From ARK-14 sp002899805 (GTDB taxonomy: Archaea; Thermoproteota; Thermoprotei_A; Sulfolobales; Fervidicoccaceae), in assembly GCA_039793985.1 (NCBI GenBank), contig JBAMMC010000031.1, forward strand, positions 1 to 64,000: 64,000 nt of DNA, read 5' to 3'. The position numbers and the translations under genes are program-made. The notes beneath the pieces were generated by a model. It saw nothing but the letters and a program-made list of their open reading frames with translations, had not been told where the DNA came from and did no database searches. Each line of letters opens with the position of its first letter. The first letter of the stretch is position 1. Positions 34,055-43,744 of the stretch are shown piece by piece.

Positions 34055-35041
34055 TTGGAAATAAGAAAAGTTCAGAAACTGGGAACCTCCTCTCTAATAG
34101 TAACATTACCAAAAACCTGGGTAAATAGGCTTGGCATAAAGCCTGGAGATTCAGTTTACTTGGTAGAGAAAGAGAGAGAACTCAGAATAGTTCCCTTCCA
34201 TAGTGAGGGCGAATTCACAGTTGTAATTGCATTGGAGCAGGATAATCTTCAGGATAGCTTGAAGCTTTTGAGATGCGCAATGCAGATGGGTTTTTCAAAT
34301 ATAAGAATAAAATCGAAATCGCCCATCTCAACTGAAGTTGAGGAAGCCGTAAGAAGCGTTATCCTCTCCGATAGAGATTTTGAGCTGAATAAAGTTGACC
34401 CCTTTACATTCGATGTTGTTCTCGTAAACAAGCTGTCTTATGAAGACGTAGGGGCTATGATAAGGGAGGCAATTTCTCTGCTAGAGAAATCCTTTTCTAT
34501 TATACTTGAAGCGGTAGAGTCTCCTGTGCCTGATTTGGTCGATAAACTTGAGAAAATCCAAGAGCTCTTTGAACAGAGGAGACTAACTAGAAAGCATATA
34601 TCAAGGATAATTGAGGGTAGTAGGGGAGATCTCATAGAGGAAAGAAGAGTTTGTACATTCATTTCTACATCATATAACGTTTGCTTGGGACTGAATAGCA
34701 TCCATAGAGCCCTCGTTGAAGTAGTAAAAAGAACAGATCCTTTGAATCTTGTGAGTACTGAAGATGCAGAGAGTGTGAGGAATGTTTTATCGATGTTTCT
34801 AAACATAACATGGGAGATAATTGGGGGATTGACCAACGAGAGTATAAAGAGGATTGAAAGTGCGAGAGGAATGATAAATACATTAATGAAACAGTTGGAA
34901 GAAGTACTCAGCAAAGAGATGAAAAATAGATCGCTGAGAGATGCTCTCTTGCTGATATCTAATTCGCTTCACTACTTCGACATGTTGCTCAATGATATCT
35001 ATTGTTACATAGAATCAAAGAAGTTGGAACTGCTAGTTTGA
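34055..35041 (+). CDS. AbrB-PhoU domain phosphate-signalling regulator
   Basis: Residues 1-50 form an AbrB/MazE-type DNA-binding hairpin. The remaining 270 residues are the paired three-helix bundles of PhoU (for example REAISLLEKSF and a second bundle around 200-320). Archaeal proteins of this layout are linked to phosphate uptake control. TTG 34055 is 12 nt after the small AbrB gene. No pst transporter is nearby in the window. Confidence 0.85.
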   Translation: MEIRKVQKLGTSSLIVTLPKTWVNRLGIKPGDSVYLVEKERELRIVPFHSEGEFTVVIALEQDNLQDSLKLLRCAMQMGFSNIRIKSKSPISTEVEEAVRSVILSDRDFELNKVDPFTFDVVLVNKLSYEDVGAMIREAISLLEKSFSIILEAVESPVPDLVDKLEKIQELFEQRRLTRKHISRIIEGSRGDLIEERRVCTFISTSYNVCLGLNSIHRALVEVVKRTDPLNLVSTEDAESVRNVLSMFLNITWEIIGGLTNESIKRIESARGMINTLMKQLEEVLSKEMKNRSLRDALLLISNSLHYFDMLLNDIYCYIESKKLELLV

Positions 35042-35127
35042 GCGAAAAGCGTGATAACATTAAAAGGACATGTTTTTCGCATTTAACTGAAGCTTTAGTG
35101 GTTTTTAGAGAATGTTGACCGCTTGGC

Positions 35128-35514
35128 TCATTTATTGCTTTCTTTGACTTTCTTCTCAATCCAGATCTTCAATATTTCACATGTGGTTGGAGAGGGGTTC
35201 TTTTCTACTTCACACTCTTTCAGGTACTTACATGAAAAGCACGGCACTTCTGAGACTGTAGCGAGAGATATTGGAATCATAGGTACCTTTACTTTAGAAG
35301 GATAAAGAAGCAACTCCTCTCTATTTCCCTGTTTTATTTTAACTACCTTGACAAGTTTTCGCCTTTCCAGAAGCTCTACCAGTTCGCTTATTCTGTTATC
35401 CTCTATTTTGAAATATTTGATGAGGCTTTTCATTGAAACTCCATTGGAACCCGAAGCTTCCACAATCTTCAGTAACTCTCTCTGAAGAGATTTGCCGTTG
35501 GATGTATTTTTCAA
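35128..35514 (-). CDS. TFE-beta-like winged-helix/Fe-S transcription factor (RPC34/RPC39-related)
   Basis: A winged helix (about 10-70: LLKIVEASGSNGVSMKSLIKYF, ISELVELLERRKLVKVVKI) is followed by a four-cysteine cluster CFSCKYLKEC...TTCEIL (about 91-112), as in crenarchaeal TFE-beta and eukaryotic RPC39, where it binds [4Fe-4S]. TFE-beta with TFE-alpha helps open promoter DNA. A minus-strand TATA (about 35565-35580) suits a start near 35545, before TTG 35514. The length (128 aa) fits. Confidence 0.8.
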   Translation of the reverse strand: MKNTSNGKSLQRELLKIVEASGSNGVSMKSLIKYFKIEDNRISELVELLERRKLVKVVKIKQGNREELLLYPSKVKVPMIPISLATVSEVPCFSCKYLKECEVEKNPSPTTCEILKIWIEKKVKESNK

Positions 35515-35694
35515 CCTCTTTTCACCTTAGAGATCGAAGGAAAGCAGTCTTCTTCGATCAGCATATCAATATATTTATATTGGTGAGGGGGGTATTAAAT
35601 TTGAACTCCTTATTGATAACTTTAACTTTAGATTCTCGAGAGGGTTCTACGAATTTAGCCAAATGTTTTTTCTGAGCTTTCTCCTTTAGGAGCT

Positions 35695-35838
35695 GTGAGC
35701 TATCCCGCTCCTACCGGGGGGTCATCCTCACTTCGCGAGGTGAGGATTCCCTGCTTCTTCCAGGAAGCTTACTATGCACCATCCATCTCATCCCTCACGA
35801 AAAAGGCTTTCGCTTCCTTGACCTCCGATAGGTTAAAA
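35695..35838 (+). repeat. Class A structured repeat, copy 3
   Basis: GTGAGCTAT, variable hairpin CCCG/CGGG, conserved hairpin extended to ATCCTCAC/GTGAGGAT around a TTCGCGAG loop, CTGCTTCTTCCAGGAAG, CTCACGAAAAAGGC, TTGACCTCCGATAGGTTAAAA. The extra C-G pair in the conserved hairpin relative to copies 1 and 2 is a paired change. It is the main content of the 400-nt spacer between the TFE-beta and M24 genes. Confidence 0.7.
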
Positions 35839-35916
35839 TTTCGCGATGTACGTTGAATAGTTTAAAATCGAAAGGTAAGAGCATTTAACTTAAGAAAAAA
35901 GTCAAAGGGGAAGGTC

Positions 35917-37002
35917 ATGCCAGGCTTCGAGAAGGGGAGAGTAAGGAGAATACTGTCTCATGGTTTCTCAGCAATAATAGCAGTTTCTGGACCAAATTTC
36001 TTCTATTTAACAGGAAAGGATATAAAAAGCTTTGAAAGACCCCTTTTCATAGCAGCTACGCGAGACGAGTGCCTTATTGTAGCTCCAAAGTTAGAGGAAG
36101 AAAGAGTATCAGATATAAGATGCGGTGAAATGATTCTATATTCTGATGGAGAAGATCCCTTTCCTAGGTTATCTGCTGAGTTAAGGGCGATGGGAGTTAA
36201 AGGAAAGGATGTGATAGCCCTTGACCCTGAAATGAAGATCGATTTATTCTTCAAGTTGAGTCAGAGCCTTTCTGACTTCAATTTGGTCAACGGAAAGGAA
36301 GCTATCCTGATTGAGCGGATGAAGAAAGATGACTATGAACTGGAAAGCATTGGAAAAGCTGCTTCCATCCTGGACGAGCTTTTCAAAGAAGCTGAATCGC
36401 TGATATCAGAAGGAGCTACGGAGGCTGAAATAATGATGAAATTGTCATTTCTATCTCAACAACTGGGATCTGATGCCCCAAAATCTTTATCTGTCCAAAG
36501 CGGTCCAAACACTGCTGTTCCCCACCATGAATACTCCTCTAGAAAAATAAAGAAGGGAGATATTGTGCTTTTAGATCTAGTCGTATCATATGAAGGGTAT
36601 AACGCCGACCTCACGAGGGTATTTTCTCTTGGAAGACCCGATGCAGAAATAGAAAGGGCATATGAAGCTGTAAGAGAAGCTCTTGAAGCAGGGATAGCCG
36701 GAGTAAAGGTTGGAATACCAGCAGGAGATCTCGACTTTGTTGTGAGAGAAAAGCTGAAAGAAAGGGGCTTGGAAAAACAATTCACCCATAGGACTGGGCA
36801 TGGCATAGGAATAGACATTCATGAGCTTCCAAACGTTGCTCCCCATTCAAAAGACGTAATAGAAGAAAGAAGTGTGTTTACGATTGAACCAGGTGTATAC
36901 TTTCCAAATAAGTTTGGTGTCAGACTTGAAGTAGATGTAGTCGCTTTAAAAGGAAGGGCAGAAATCTTAGGACAATATCCTCTTGAGCTTAAAGTTATAT
37001 AG
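35917..37002 (+). CDS. M24 family metallopeptidase (Xaa-Pro dipeptidase-like)
   Basis: A creatinase-like N-terminal domain (about 1-125) precedes the pita-bread catalytic domain with all metal ligands: LLDLVVSYEGYNADLTRVF (two Asp), HRTGHGIGIDIHELP (His), VFTIEPGVYF (Glu) and VRLEVDVV (Glu). Such enzymes cleave X-Pro bonds and support peptide catabolism. ATG 35917 follows GGGGAAGG. The gene converges with polB1 immediately after its stop. Confidence 0.9.
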   Translation: MPGFEKGRVRRILSHGFSAIIAVSGPNFFYLTGKDIKSFERPLFIAATRDECLIVAPKLEEERVSDIRCGEMILYSDGEDPFPRLSAELRAMGVKGKDVIALDPEMKIDLFFKLSQSLSDFNLVNGKEAILIERMKKDDYELESIGKAASILDELFKEAESLISEGATEAEIMMKLSFLSQQLGSDAPKSLSVQSGPNTAVPHHEYSSRKIKKGDIVLLDLVVSYEGYNADLTRVFSLGRPDAEIERAYEAVREALEAGIAGVKVGIPAGDLDFVVREKLKERGLEKQFTHRTGHGIGIDIHELPNVAPHSKDVIEERSVFTIEPGVYFPNKFGVRLEVDVVALKGRAEILGQYPLELKVI

Positions 37003-39693
37003 CTATTTTCCGAAGAAGCTCTCGAGCCTGGCAACTCCTTCAATATCTTCCCAACTTATGTTTATTGTCTTCAGTATCTGCTCGAAAGTTGTTCTCGCTA
37101 TCTCGAGGTACTTATCAACATCGACCTCTGAGAGCTTTGCCATTGCTACTGGCTTTACGCCTTCTTTATTTTTGACTTTGACATAAGATATTATATCGCC
37201 CTTGACTAGCCTCCTATCGAAGTTCTTGAGCAGCAATGCTGCTTTGACATGTTGCGGTGTGTTTTTAACGTATCCATCTATGTCCTTATTGAGCATCACA
37301 TTAAAAGCTAACTCGTCCAGAGTATATCCCATGTTCTTCAATCTCCTGTAGATTTCCTTCACCTTATCCTTTATCTTATCATGAATTTCAGAAAAGTCTT
37401 TAGGGGTTTTGATTTCCTTAAGCATTACAATGACTTCGGAAAATGAACTCTTCAGAAACTCAGGCTGGTTTCTCTTCTTTCCAAGCAAGCCCTTTATCAC
37501 TACCTCATCCGAATTGGTGACTGCGAGATAGTTCTTCTTGAGCCCCGAAAAGGCAACATATCTGAACTCCTTGTCTATCTCGAGATCTAAGCTGAATTCT
37601 TTCTCCACTTCACCGACTAACTTTGTCAAAGCTTCCTTTTCCGGATTCCAAATGAACATGCTGTCAGTATCCCCATATAGAACTCTCAACCCCAATGCGA
37701 GAGCCTTCTTTATAGTACTCATAATCGTGAATCTTCCTATTGCTGTGACGCTTTCAGCTACAGGAGGAGCATAGAGAGCAAAGGCATCGCTACCGAAAAC
37801 TCCATAACTGGCATTGAGTAATACTTTCAGAGCCGACTGAACGGTATTGTACCATTCTTTCTGCTCGTTGCTTAGATTTTTATCCTTGCTTTTCTTCTTG
37901 TAGACTTTTACCCTCAGATCCCTCATGGTCCCTATCATCAAAGATGTCATCCCTTTCCTGTCCATACAAACTACATGCTTTACATCTGGTATTTCCTTCA
38001 AGTTCCTGCACTCGTATGAAGGGTTAACAGTTTCATAGCTGAGGTTCCATACTTTCATTATTGATGGGTACAGGCTGGCGAAGTCTAGCACAAGTATATT
38101 GAAGAATACTCCTACGGGAGGATCAAGAACTATAGCTCCAGCGTACTTTTTCCCTTTTATTATCGCTTTGCTTTTTATCTCCTTCTTATGCTTAAGTATG
38201 TCTTCCTGTTTAGGTATGAGGAAGTTTCTTCTCCTATGCTCCCAGTAAAGCATGTTCCTTATCCAGTTGCTGATCTGGCTCCTGCTGAGCTCCTCTATCC
38301 CAGTCTTTGTGAGCCTGGATAGAAGTATCAGGAGCTTCCAGGTCAAGAAGTTTTTCCATGTAACGAGAGCAAGGGTTATTTCAGCATCTCTATAGTTGTA
38401 CTCCACTAACTTTGAAATCCCCAACATTCCAGGACTTTCTTCTATTTTCACTTTGCCAACTCCTATTATGCTCATCGCCACACTGTCAAGCGTGTTCTCT
38501 CTGTAGTTACCTCCGAATGCATAAGTCTTCAGAGCCTTATTCTCGAAAACCTTGTAGAGGTCTATATGAATGGCGCGTTTAAACGTATAATAGTCTTGGA
38601 ACTCCCTTATGGGAACCTCCTGCGGCCTAAAGCCGAGAACTCTAGCTCTGTTTCTGAGATAAGGTAAATCGAAGTTATCTCCGTTGTATGAATATATGAC
38701 TTGATAATCACCGAGAATTCTGAAAGCTTCCATAAGCATCGCATGCTCGCTGTCAAAAATTTCCACTTCAATTTCTCCCAAGAACTTATCCTTTATAGGC
38801 GATTTAGAAGCATGGGGGTAAGATATTGCCAGTACTTTCTTCCTCCCATCTGTACCTGCTATAGCTATGGAAAGAATTGGATAGGGAGCTGTGGCGACAT
38901 TGGGGAGCCTGTTCGCGTATGGAGAGTAAACTTCAACATCTATAGCTACCATTTTAGGTATGGGTGGAGGGAGCTCAAACAAACCATAAAGCTCTTCAGC
39001 AAACCTTTGAACTTCTTCACTCTCTCCATCGAATACTGTTCTAAGATCCTTAGCTGACGCTGATCCGATCTCTACTGGAGCTAAAATTTTTCCACTAACC
39101 TTGTACTTATAGCCTGGAATTAACCTTCTGTCATATATGAAGTTCTGATGGTATTTTATTGTGCTTTCCCAGCTGTCTCTGAACCTTCCTCTTAGCTCTT
39201 TGACAGCAAGCGGATCTGTGACTGTTATCTTCGTGTACTTCTCTTTCTTCATACTGAGTGGATTGACTTTTTCTATCCTTTCCAGAGAGACCACTCTTCC
39301 CTTCAAGTCCTTCGGGATCAGCTTTTCAGCTTCAGTTGGCTCTTCGGATACTATGAAATAAGGTTTATGGTCTGTCTTGTCGTACCAGTAGACGACTGTG
39401 TTTCTGTCTTCATCATAGAAACAGAGCAGGGCGGTATTTCTCTCTGAATCATAATAGTAGGAAAGTAAATGGGCATTGTTTATTACGGCTTCATCTATGA
39501 TTGAATACCAAACCACTTTAGTTTCAGATTCTGTTGTTGTTCTCGTAGACTGGTTTGCGTTATGAACCATTTGTTCTTTTTCATTCTTTGCAGAAACTTC
39601 TTTGGCAATTATTTCTTCTATTCCTAAGTTGGGTTGGCTTCTCTTGTCAGCAAAGTCCAACAACGTTGGCATCTTTCCTTTCTTCTTTTCCAT
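37003..39693 (-). CDS. polB1: Family B DNA polymerase, PolB1 type replicase
   Basis: Exonuclease motifs (DVEVYSP at about 252; YNGDNFDLPYLRNRA; YNYRDAEITLAL) and polymerase motifs (DFASLYPSI at about 538, KVLLNASYGVFGSDAFALYAPP, YGDTDSMF at about 672) are intact, so both proofreading and synthesis are expected. The VVCMDRKGMTSLMIGTMRDLRVKVYKKK region matches crenarchaeal PolB1. The open frame reaches 39834, but ATG 39693, 6 nt after GAGG, is the likelier start. It follows the AcoX-like gene in the same direction. Confidence 0.93.
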   Translation of the reverse strand: MEKKKGKMPTLLDFADKRSQPNLGIEEIIAKEVSAKNEKEQMVHNANQSTRTTTESETKVVWYSIIDEAVINNAHLLSYYYDSERNTALLCFYDEDRNTVVYWYDKTDHKPYFIVSEEPTEAEKLIPKDLKGRVVSLERIEKVNPLSMKKEKYTKITVTDPLAVKELRGRFRDSWESTIKYHQNFIYDRRLIPGYKYKVSGKILAPVEIGSASAKDLRTVFDGESEEVQRFAEELYGLFELPPPIPKMVAIDVEVYSPYANRLPNVATAPYPILSIAIAGTDGRKKVLAISYPHASKSPIKDKFLGEIEVEIFDSEHAMLMEAFRILGDYQVIYSYNGDNFDLPYLRNRARVLGFRPQEVPIREFQDYYTFKRAIHIDLYKVFENKALKTYAFGGNYRENTLDSVAMSIIGVGKVKIEESPGMLGISKLVEYNYRDAEITLALVTWKNFLTWKLLILLSRLTKTGIEELSRSQISNWIRNMLYWEHRRRNFLIPKQEDILKHKKEIKSKAIIKGKKYAGAIVLDPPVGVFFNILVLDFASLYPSIMKVWNLSYETVNPSYECRNLKEIPDVKHVVCMDRKGMTSLMIGTMRDLRVKVYKKKSKDKNLSNEQKEWYNTVQSALKVLLNASYGVFGSDAFALYAPPVAESVTAIGRFTIMSTIKKALALGLRVLYGDTDSMFIWNPEKEALTKLVGEVEKEFSLDLEIDKEFRYVAFSGLKKNYLAVTNSDEVVIKGLLGKKRNQPEFLKSSFSEVIVMLKEIKTPKDFSEIHDKIKDKVKEIYRRLKNMGYTLDELAFNVMLNKDIDGYVKNTPQHVKAALLLKNFDRRLVKGDIISYVKVKNKEGVKPVAMAKLSEVDVDKYLEIARTTFEQILKTINISWEDIEGVARLESFFGK

Positions 39694-39848
39694 CGGCATC
39701 CTCAAAACCCTTTTGGTTCGAGATAAATAATTTTTGATATTAAATAATCTCCTCGCTCTAATAACGATTTTACCCGCGGGATCTCTTCTTGCTATAACTT
39801 TGGTATTACAGTATGTTCTCCATTGTTTCAACAATAAAGAGTTGTGTC

Positions 39849-40982
39849 TTAAGCAGGAAAAATTTTCATGACTAACTCTTCTTCACAGCCGATTTTAACT
39901 CTCACATACCCGCTGAATTTTTCCTCTATTCCGCTCCCTCTTAAATCTACATACAGCTTTTTCAATCTCATCACTTTGTTTCTAGTTGCTACAACTATGA
40001 GGTTATCAAGGCTCATTTCTTTTAGGACCGAAATCGGGATCTGCTGATTGCCTCTTCCAAGAACAAACCCTGAAGCACCGAGTGGAGAAACTATAACCTT
40101 CACCCTATGGGCTCCTCCCGATTCATTGCAGAACGAAAGAACATCGAGGGATGAGCAATCATCACAGTACGTCTTTCCTTTCCACCCTGCTGAAACGCCC
40201 AAAAGGTTGCTCTTCTTTATCCCCAAAGCTTCTGAGATGGCTTTCGCTGTCCTTCCAGGACCTATTAATAGGGGTTGCTCCTCTGATATCTCTCGCGCAA
40301 CACATTCAGCAAGTTCGAAAATCTCATCCTCACTAGACGCGCCAAAATCCTTGCTTTGTTGATGCTCCTCTGCCTTTTTAGATTCGATCGTCATGGCAGT
40401 CGCATATTTAACTATGGCAAGCTCTCCCATTTCTCTTAACTTGTTTTCATCAACTAAGAGGATCTCACCAACTGTGGGATAATACTCATTATCTAGGTAA
40501 GCTATTATGAGCCTGGTAGCAGAACTGAGGCTTCTGGCAAAAATCGAACTATATACTTTCGTGCCTCCTGGAACACCAAGCAAAGGCATTTTTCCCCGAG
40601 TTCCTTCGAAAACATCAAAAGCTGTTCCATCGCCTCCAACGAATACTACCAGATCTGCTTGCTCTTCTGAGGCTCTCTCTGCACAGAATTTCGTATCTTC
40701 ACTGGAGCTTGGATAATGTGGTCTACATATAACCTTAGGCTCATTGATTAGCTCCTTTGCTGCTACCTCTCCCATTATACCTCTAGGTACTAGAATTTCC
40801 AAATTTCCGAGCTCCCTTCCCGCTATTAAGGTCTTGAGCTGTCTAGCAAACAAAATTGATATCTTGTATGATGGGCCAATGTAGATCCCAAGGTCCTTCC
40901 AAGCTACGCCATCACTCCCTTTGAGGGAAATGGGACCTCCGATCCCTGCTATCGGATTAACTATTAACGCTATTTTAGGCAT
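39849..40982 (-). CDS. ATP-NAD/AcoX kinase-like protein
   Basis: This 377-residue protein has an NPIAGIGG phosphate-loop start and the NAD-kinase hallmark GGDGTAFDVFEG (about 118-129), plus PGGTKVYSSIFA. It matches the large archaeal/bacterial AcoX-like NAD kinase branch (COG3199-type) rather than the short PpnK. It may make NADP or phosphorylate a related diol; the substrate is not settled. The gene is upstream of polB1 on the same strand. Confidence 0.82.
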   Translation of the reverse strand: MPKIALIVNPIAGIGGPISLKGSDGVAWKDLGIYIGPSYKISILFARQLKTLIAGRELGNLEILVPRGIMGEVAAKELINEPKVICRPHYPSSSEDTKFCAERASEEQADLVVFVGGDGTAFDVFEGTRGKMPLLGVPGGTKVYSSIFARSLSSATRLIIAYLDNEYYPTVGEILLVDENKLREMGELAIVKYATAMTIESKKAEEHQQSKDFGASSEDEIFELAECVAREISEEQPLLIGPGRTAKAISEALGIKKSNLLGVSAGWKGKTYCDDCSSLDVLSFCNESGGAHRVKVIVSPLGASGFVLGRGNQQIPISVLKEMSLDNLIVVATRNKVMRLKKLYVDLRGSGIEEKFSGYVRVKIGCEEELVMKIFPA

Positions 40983-41137
40983 TGATAACCAACCTAAACT
41001 TTACTGAACCAAGTTTTATCTCATAGCATTAACATCTCAAATAAATTATCCAAGGGAGGTTATACTTCTAAGTTTTGCATTTAGATTTATCTCGAAGGTA
41101 ATTATGTTCAAAAGAAAAAAGAATGAATTAAGTACGA

Positions 41138-42586
41138 TTAGAATCCTTTAGCGGTCAATATAAAGTATATCAGAAACAGAAGCGTTATCACTGCTATACC
41201 TGGTTTTATCTCTCTGAATTTACCCGATAGCATCTTTATGATGGTATAAGTAATGAATCCCAGACCTATTCCCGTAGTAATGCTGTAGGTGAAAGGTATT
41301 GAAGTAATAGTAACAAATGCTGGAATCAGTTCACTGTAGTCCTCAAGCTTGGTCAAGTTCCCCGATAGCGATAGAAAGAGAAGCCCAACTAACATGAGAA
41401 CACCACCAGTTGCGAATGAGGGTATCACCGTGAAAAGAGGTGCCAAGGCTATAGATGCGAAGAAGAGCAAAGACGTTGTTAGGGCAGTTAGACCAGTTTT
41501 GCCTCCTTGTTCAATACCAGAAGCGCTCTCTATGTAGATTACTACAGTGGAAGTACCGAAGAAGGGAGCAAATATAGAGGAGAGGGCATCCGTAATAAGA
41601 GCCCTGTTTATTCCAATTATTTTTCCATTTTCGACAAGCTTAGCCTTTGTTGCTAGACCAGTTATTGTACCGATTCCATCGAAGAAGTCCACTAAAAACA
41701 AAGAGAAGGCTATCGGAAAGCCTATACCGAAGAGAGAGGCATATAGGTAGAAAGATCTGGGGAGATCATTGAGTATCGATGTTGAGAATGTTGGTGCCAT
41801 CAGAATAGATGGGGGCATTGTGATCATCCCTAAAGCCCCCGCTGCTATAGTTGAAGCAAGTATAGCTATAATGAATCCTCCTATGACCTTCTTCACGAGT
41901 AATACCGATGCTAACACAAAGCTTAACATCCCCAGATAAAAAGGAAGAGCGGTCAGCGCACTGGCATTAAATGTAATAGGCGTAGCAATTCCCCCTTTGA
42001 CTATCCCCACATCTGAAAAGCCTATGAGTGTGATGAAGAGGCCGATCCCTATCCCTATCCCCAGCTTGAGTGACTCAGGAACTGAGTTGATTATAAATTC
42101 CCTTATCTTACCGACAGAAAATATCAAGAATAATATACCGTTGAGAAGTACAGAGACCAAGGCTAAATAGATTGCCAATTTTGCTGCCTCGACGCCAGCG
42201 GCCTTTTCACTGGATAATATTATTTCGGCAAAAAGTGGTATGATCGTGTAAGCCACAAATGCATTCTCGCCCATCCCTGGAGCAAGGGCAAAAGGAAGCT
42301 TTGCATAGATAGCCATTATCAGGGTAGCAAAGGCAGCTGAAATAGCCGTTGCCACTGTGAAACCAAGTCTAATACTATATAGAAGACCTTGATATTGTTC
42401 TGGTAGTGGGTTGCCAATCGGGATCCCTAGTGCTTGATGAAGAGCTATTGAAAACCCATCTGTCAATATGGTCGGGTTTACAAAGAGAATATAAGCCATG
42501 GAAAGGAAAGTTGTCACTCCAGCGATAACTTCTATTTTAACGGTAGAACCTCTCTTATCGAGCTCAAAGAATTCGGGCAACCCCAT
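41138..42586 (-). CDS. AzgA-type purine (hypoxanthine/guanine/adenine) permease
   Basis: This 482-residue carrier has 12-14 membrane segments and the AzgA/NCS2 signature IEVIAGVTTFLSMAYILFVNP, PGMGENAFVAYTI and DFFDGIGTITGLA. These transporters import purine bases by cation symport. It lies about 235 nt from the carbamoyltransferase/molybdenum-hydroxylase operon, which suggests it feeds purines to that pathway. Confidence 0.9.
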   Translation of the reverse strand: MGLPEFFELDKRGSTVKIEVIAGVTTFLSMAYILFVNPTILTDGFSIALHQALGIPIGNPLPEQYQGLLYSIRLGFTVATAISAAFATLIMAIYAKLPFALAPGMGENAFVAYTIIPLFAEIILSSEKAAGVEAAKLAIYLALVSVLLNGILFLIFSVGKIREFIINSVPESLKLGIGIGIGLFITLIGFSDVGIVKGGIATPITFNASALTALPFYLGMLSFVLASVLLVKKVIGGFIIAILASTIAAGALGMITMPPSILMAPTFSTSILNDLPRSFYLYASLFGIGFPIAFSLFLVDFFDGIGTITGLATKAKLVENGKIIGINRALITDALSSIFAPFFGTSTVVIYIESASGIEQGGKTGLTALTTSLLFFASIALAPLFTVIPSFATGGVLMLVGLLFLSLSGNLTKLEDYSELIPAFVTITSIPFTYSITTGIGLGFITYTIIKMLSGKFREIKPGIAVITLLFLIYFILTAKGF

Positions 42587-42820
42587 TTCAAATTCACCAC
42601 GAACAGAGATCTTTGCTTTGGAATCGGCCTTCTAAATCATTTACTGCGGAAGTTCTCCCGAAAGAACATGATACGATATGATGATAATGTTCCATTTTAT
42701 GATGGAAAAAAGGTATAATGTAATGTCAAAATAGCAGTTATTTGTAGAGAGTTTTCATTCTGTTACTTGCTAGAATATCGACAGTCAAGTGAAGTAATAA
42801 AAGCGAAAAAACTCATTCAG

Positions 42821-43744
42821 CTACAACCCGAGTATTTCCTTGATCAGAGCTGCCCTCACAAACATACCGTTCTTTGCTTGTTCAAAGTACTTCGCCTGTG
42901 GTAGGGAATCGATCTCCTCAGGCAATTCCCAAACTCTCGGAAGTGGATGCATTATGATTGGGATCTTCTTCAATTTTTTCAGAGAGTCTTGAGTCACAAT
43001 ATAGCTCGATTTTAGCCTTTCATATTCTGTAGGATCACTGAACCTCTCCTTTTGAAGCCTGGTAACATATAGCACATCGAGTTCGTCTTCTATTTCCTCC
43101 AATCTCTCCATCTCTTCATATATGATTTTCCCGTTGATTTTATTCTTCACTTCATCTCTCAGCCTAAGTTCCTTCGGTGAAATATAATACACTTTTACTC
43201 CTTTGAAGAAAGTTAGCATGTAGGATAGAGACGGGGCAGTTCTCCCGTATTTTAGATCTCCCATGATCCCTATTTTCAAGCCATCTATTCTCCCCAGTTC
43301 TCTCCAGATAGTGTATAAATCCAGAAGTGCTTGAGTTGGATGCTCATTGGTTCCGTCACCGCCATTTATTATCGGAGTCTCAATCTTGTCTTTAATGCTA
43401 TGGGGGAAATAGGGCTTGCTCTGTCTTAATACTATCAAGTCTGGCGAATAACCATCTATAATTTTGATTGTATCTAGATCGCTCTCTCCTTTCTGCAAAG
43501 AACTGGACTCGGGCTGAAAATCAATTATACTTCCTCCTAACTTCACCATTGCCATTTGAAAGCTTATCTTTGTTCTAGTGCTGGGTTCTAGAAATACAGT
43601 CGCCATTATCTTACCATCAGCTAACTTGATCTTTCCTTCAGAGAGCTTTTTTCTCAGTTCATCGGCCTCGGTGAATAAATGTTCCAATGTTTCTCTATCA
43701 AAATCAAAAGCCGATAGAATATCCTTGCCTTTGAGATCCTTCAT
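42821..43744 (-). CDS. pyrB: Aspartate carbamoyltransferase-like enzyme
   Basis: Carbamoyl-phosphate ligands of ATCase are present: STRTK (55-59), Lys85 of SSLQKGES, Arg107, His135 of GTNEHPTQ, GDLKYGRT and YVTRLQKER, HPLPRV. However the loop after Arg107 reads RQSKPYFPHS where bona fide ATCases have RHPxEGAAR. No pyrI follows. The gene is the last of an operon with three molybdenum-hydroxylase genes (4-nt overlap). It may be the pyrimidine enzyme or a YgeW-like catabolic carbamoyltransferase. Confidence 0.82.
   Translation of the reverse strand: MKDLKGKDILSAFDFDRETLEHLFTEADELRKKLSEGKIKLADGKIMATVFLEPSTRTKISFQMAMVKLGGSIIDFQPESSSLQKGESDLDTIKIIDGYSPDLIVLRQSKPYFPHSIKDKIETPIINGGDGTNEHPTQALLDLYTIWRELGRIDGLKIGIMGDLKYGRTAPSLSYMLTFFKGVKVYYISPKELRLRDEVKNKINGKIIYEEMERLEEIEDELDVLYVTRLQKERFSDPTEYERLKSSYIVTQDSLKKLKKIPIIMHPLPRVWELPEEIDSLPQAKYFEQAKNGMFVRAALIKEILGL

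Noticed and set aside
19266..35838. Class A repeats as a CRISPR array
   Set aside because: Copies are about 140-150 nt, thousands of bases apart and imperfect; no short regularly spaced repeats or cas genes are present.
42660..42715. ATGATGA motifs between the permease and carbamoyltransferase genes as a C/D sRNA
   Set aside because: There is no CTGA box D at usable spacing and no terminal stem.
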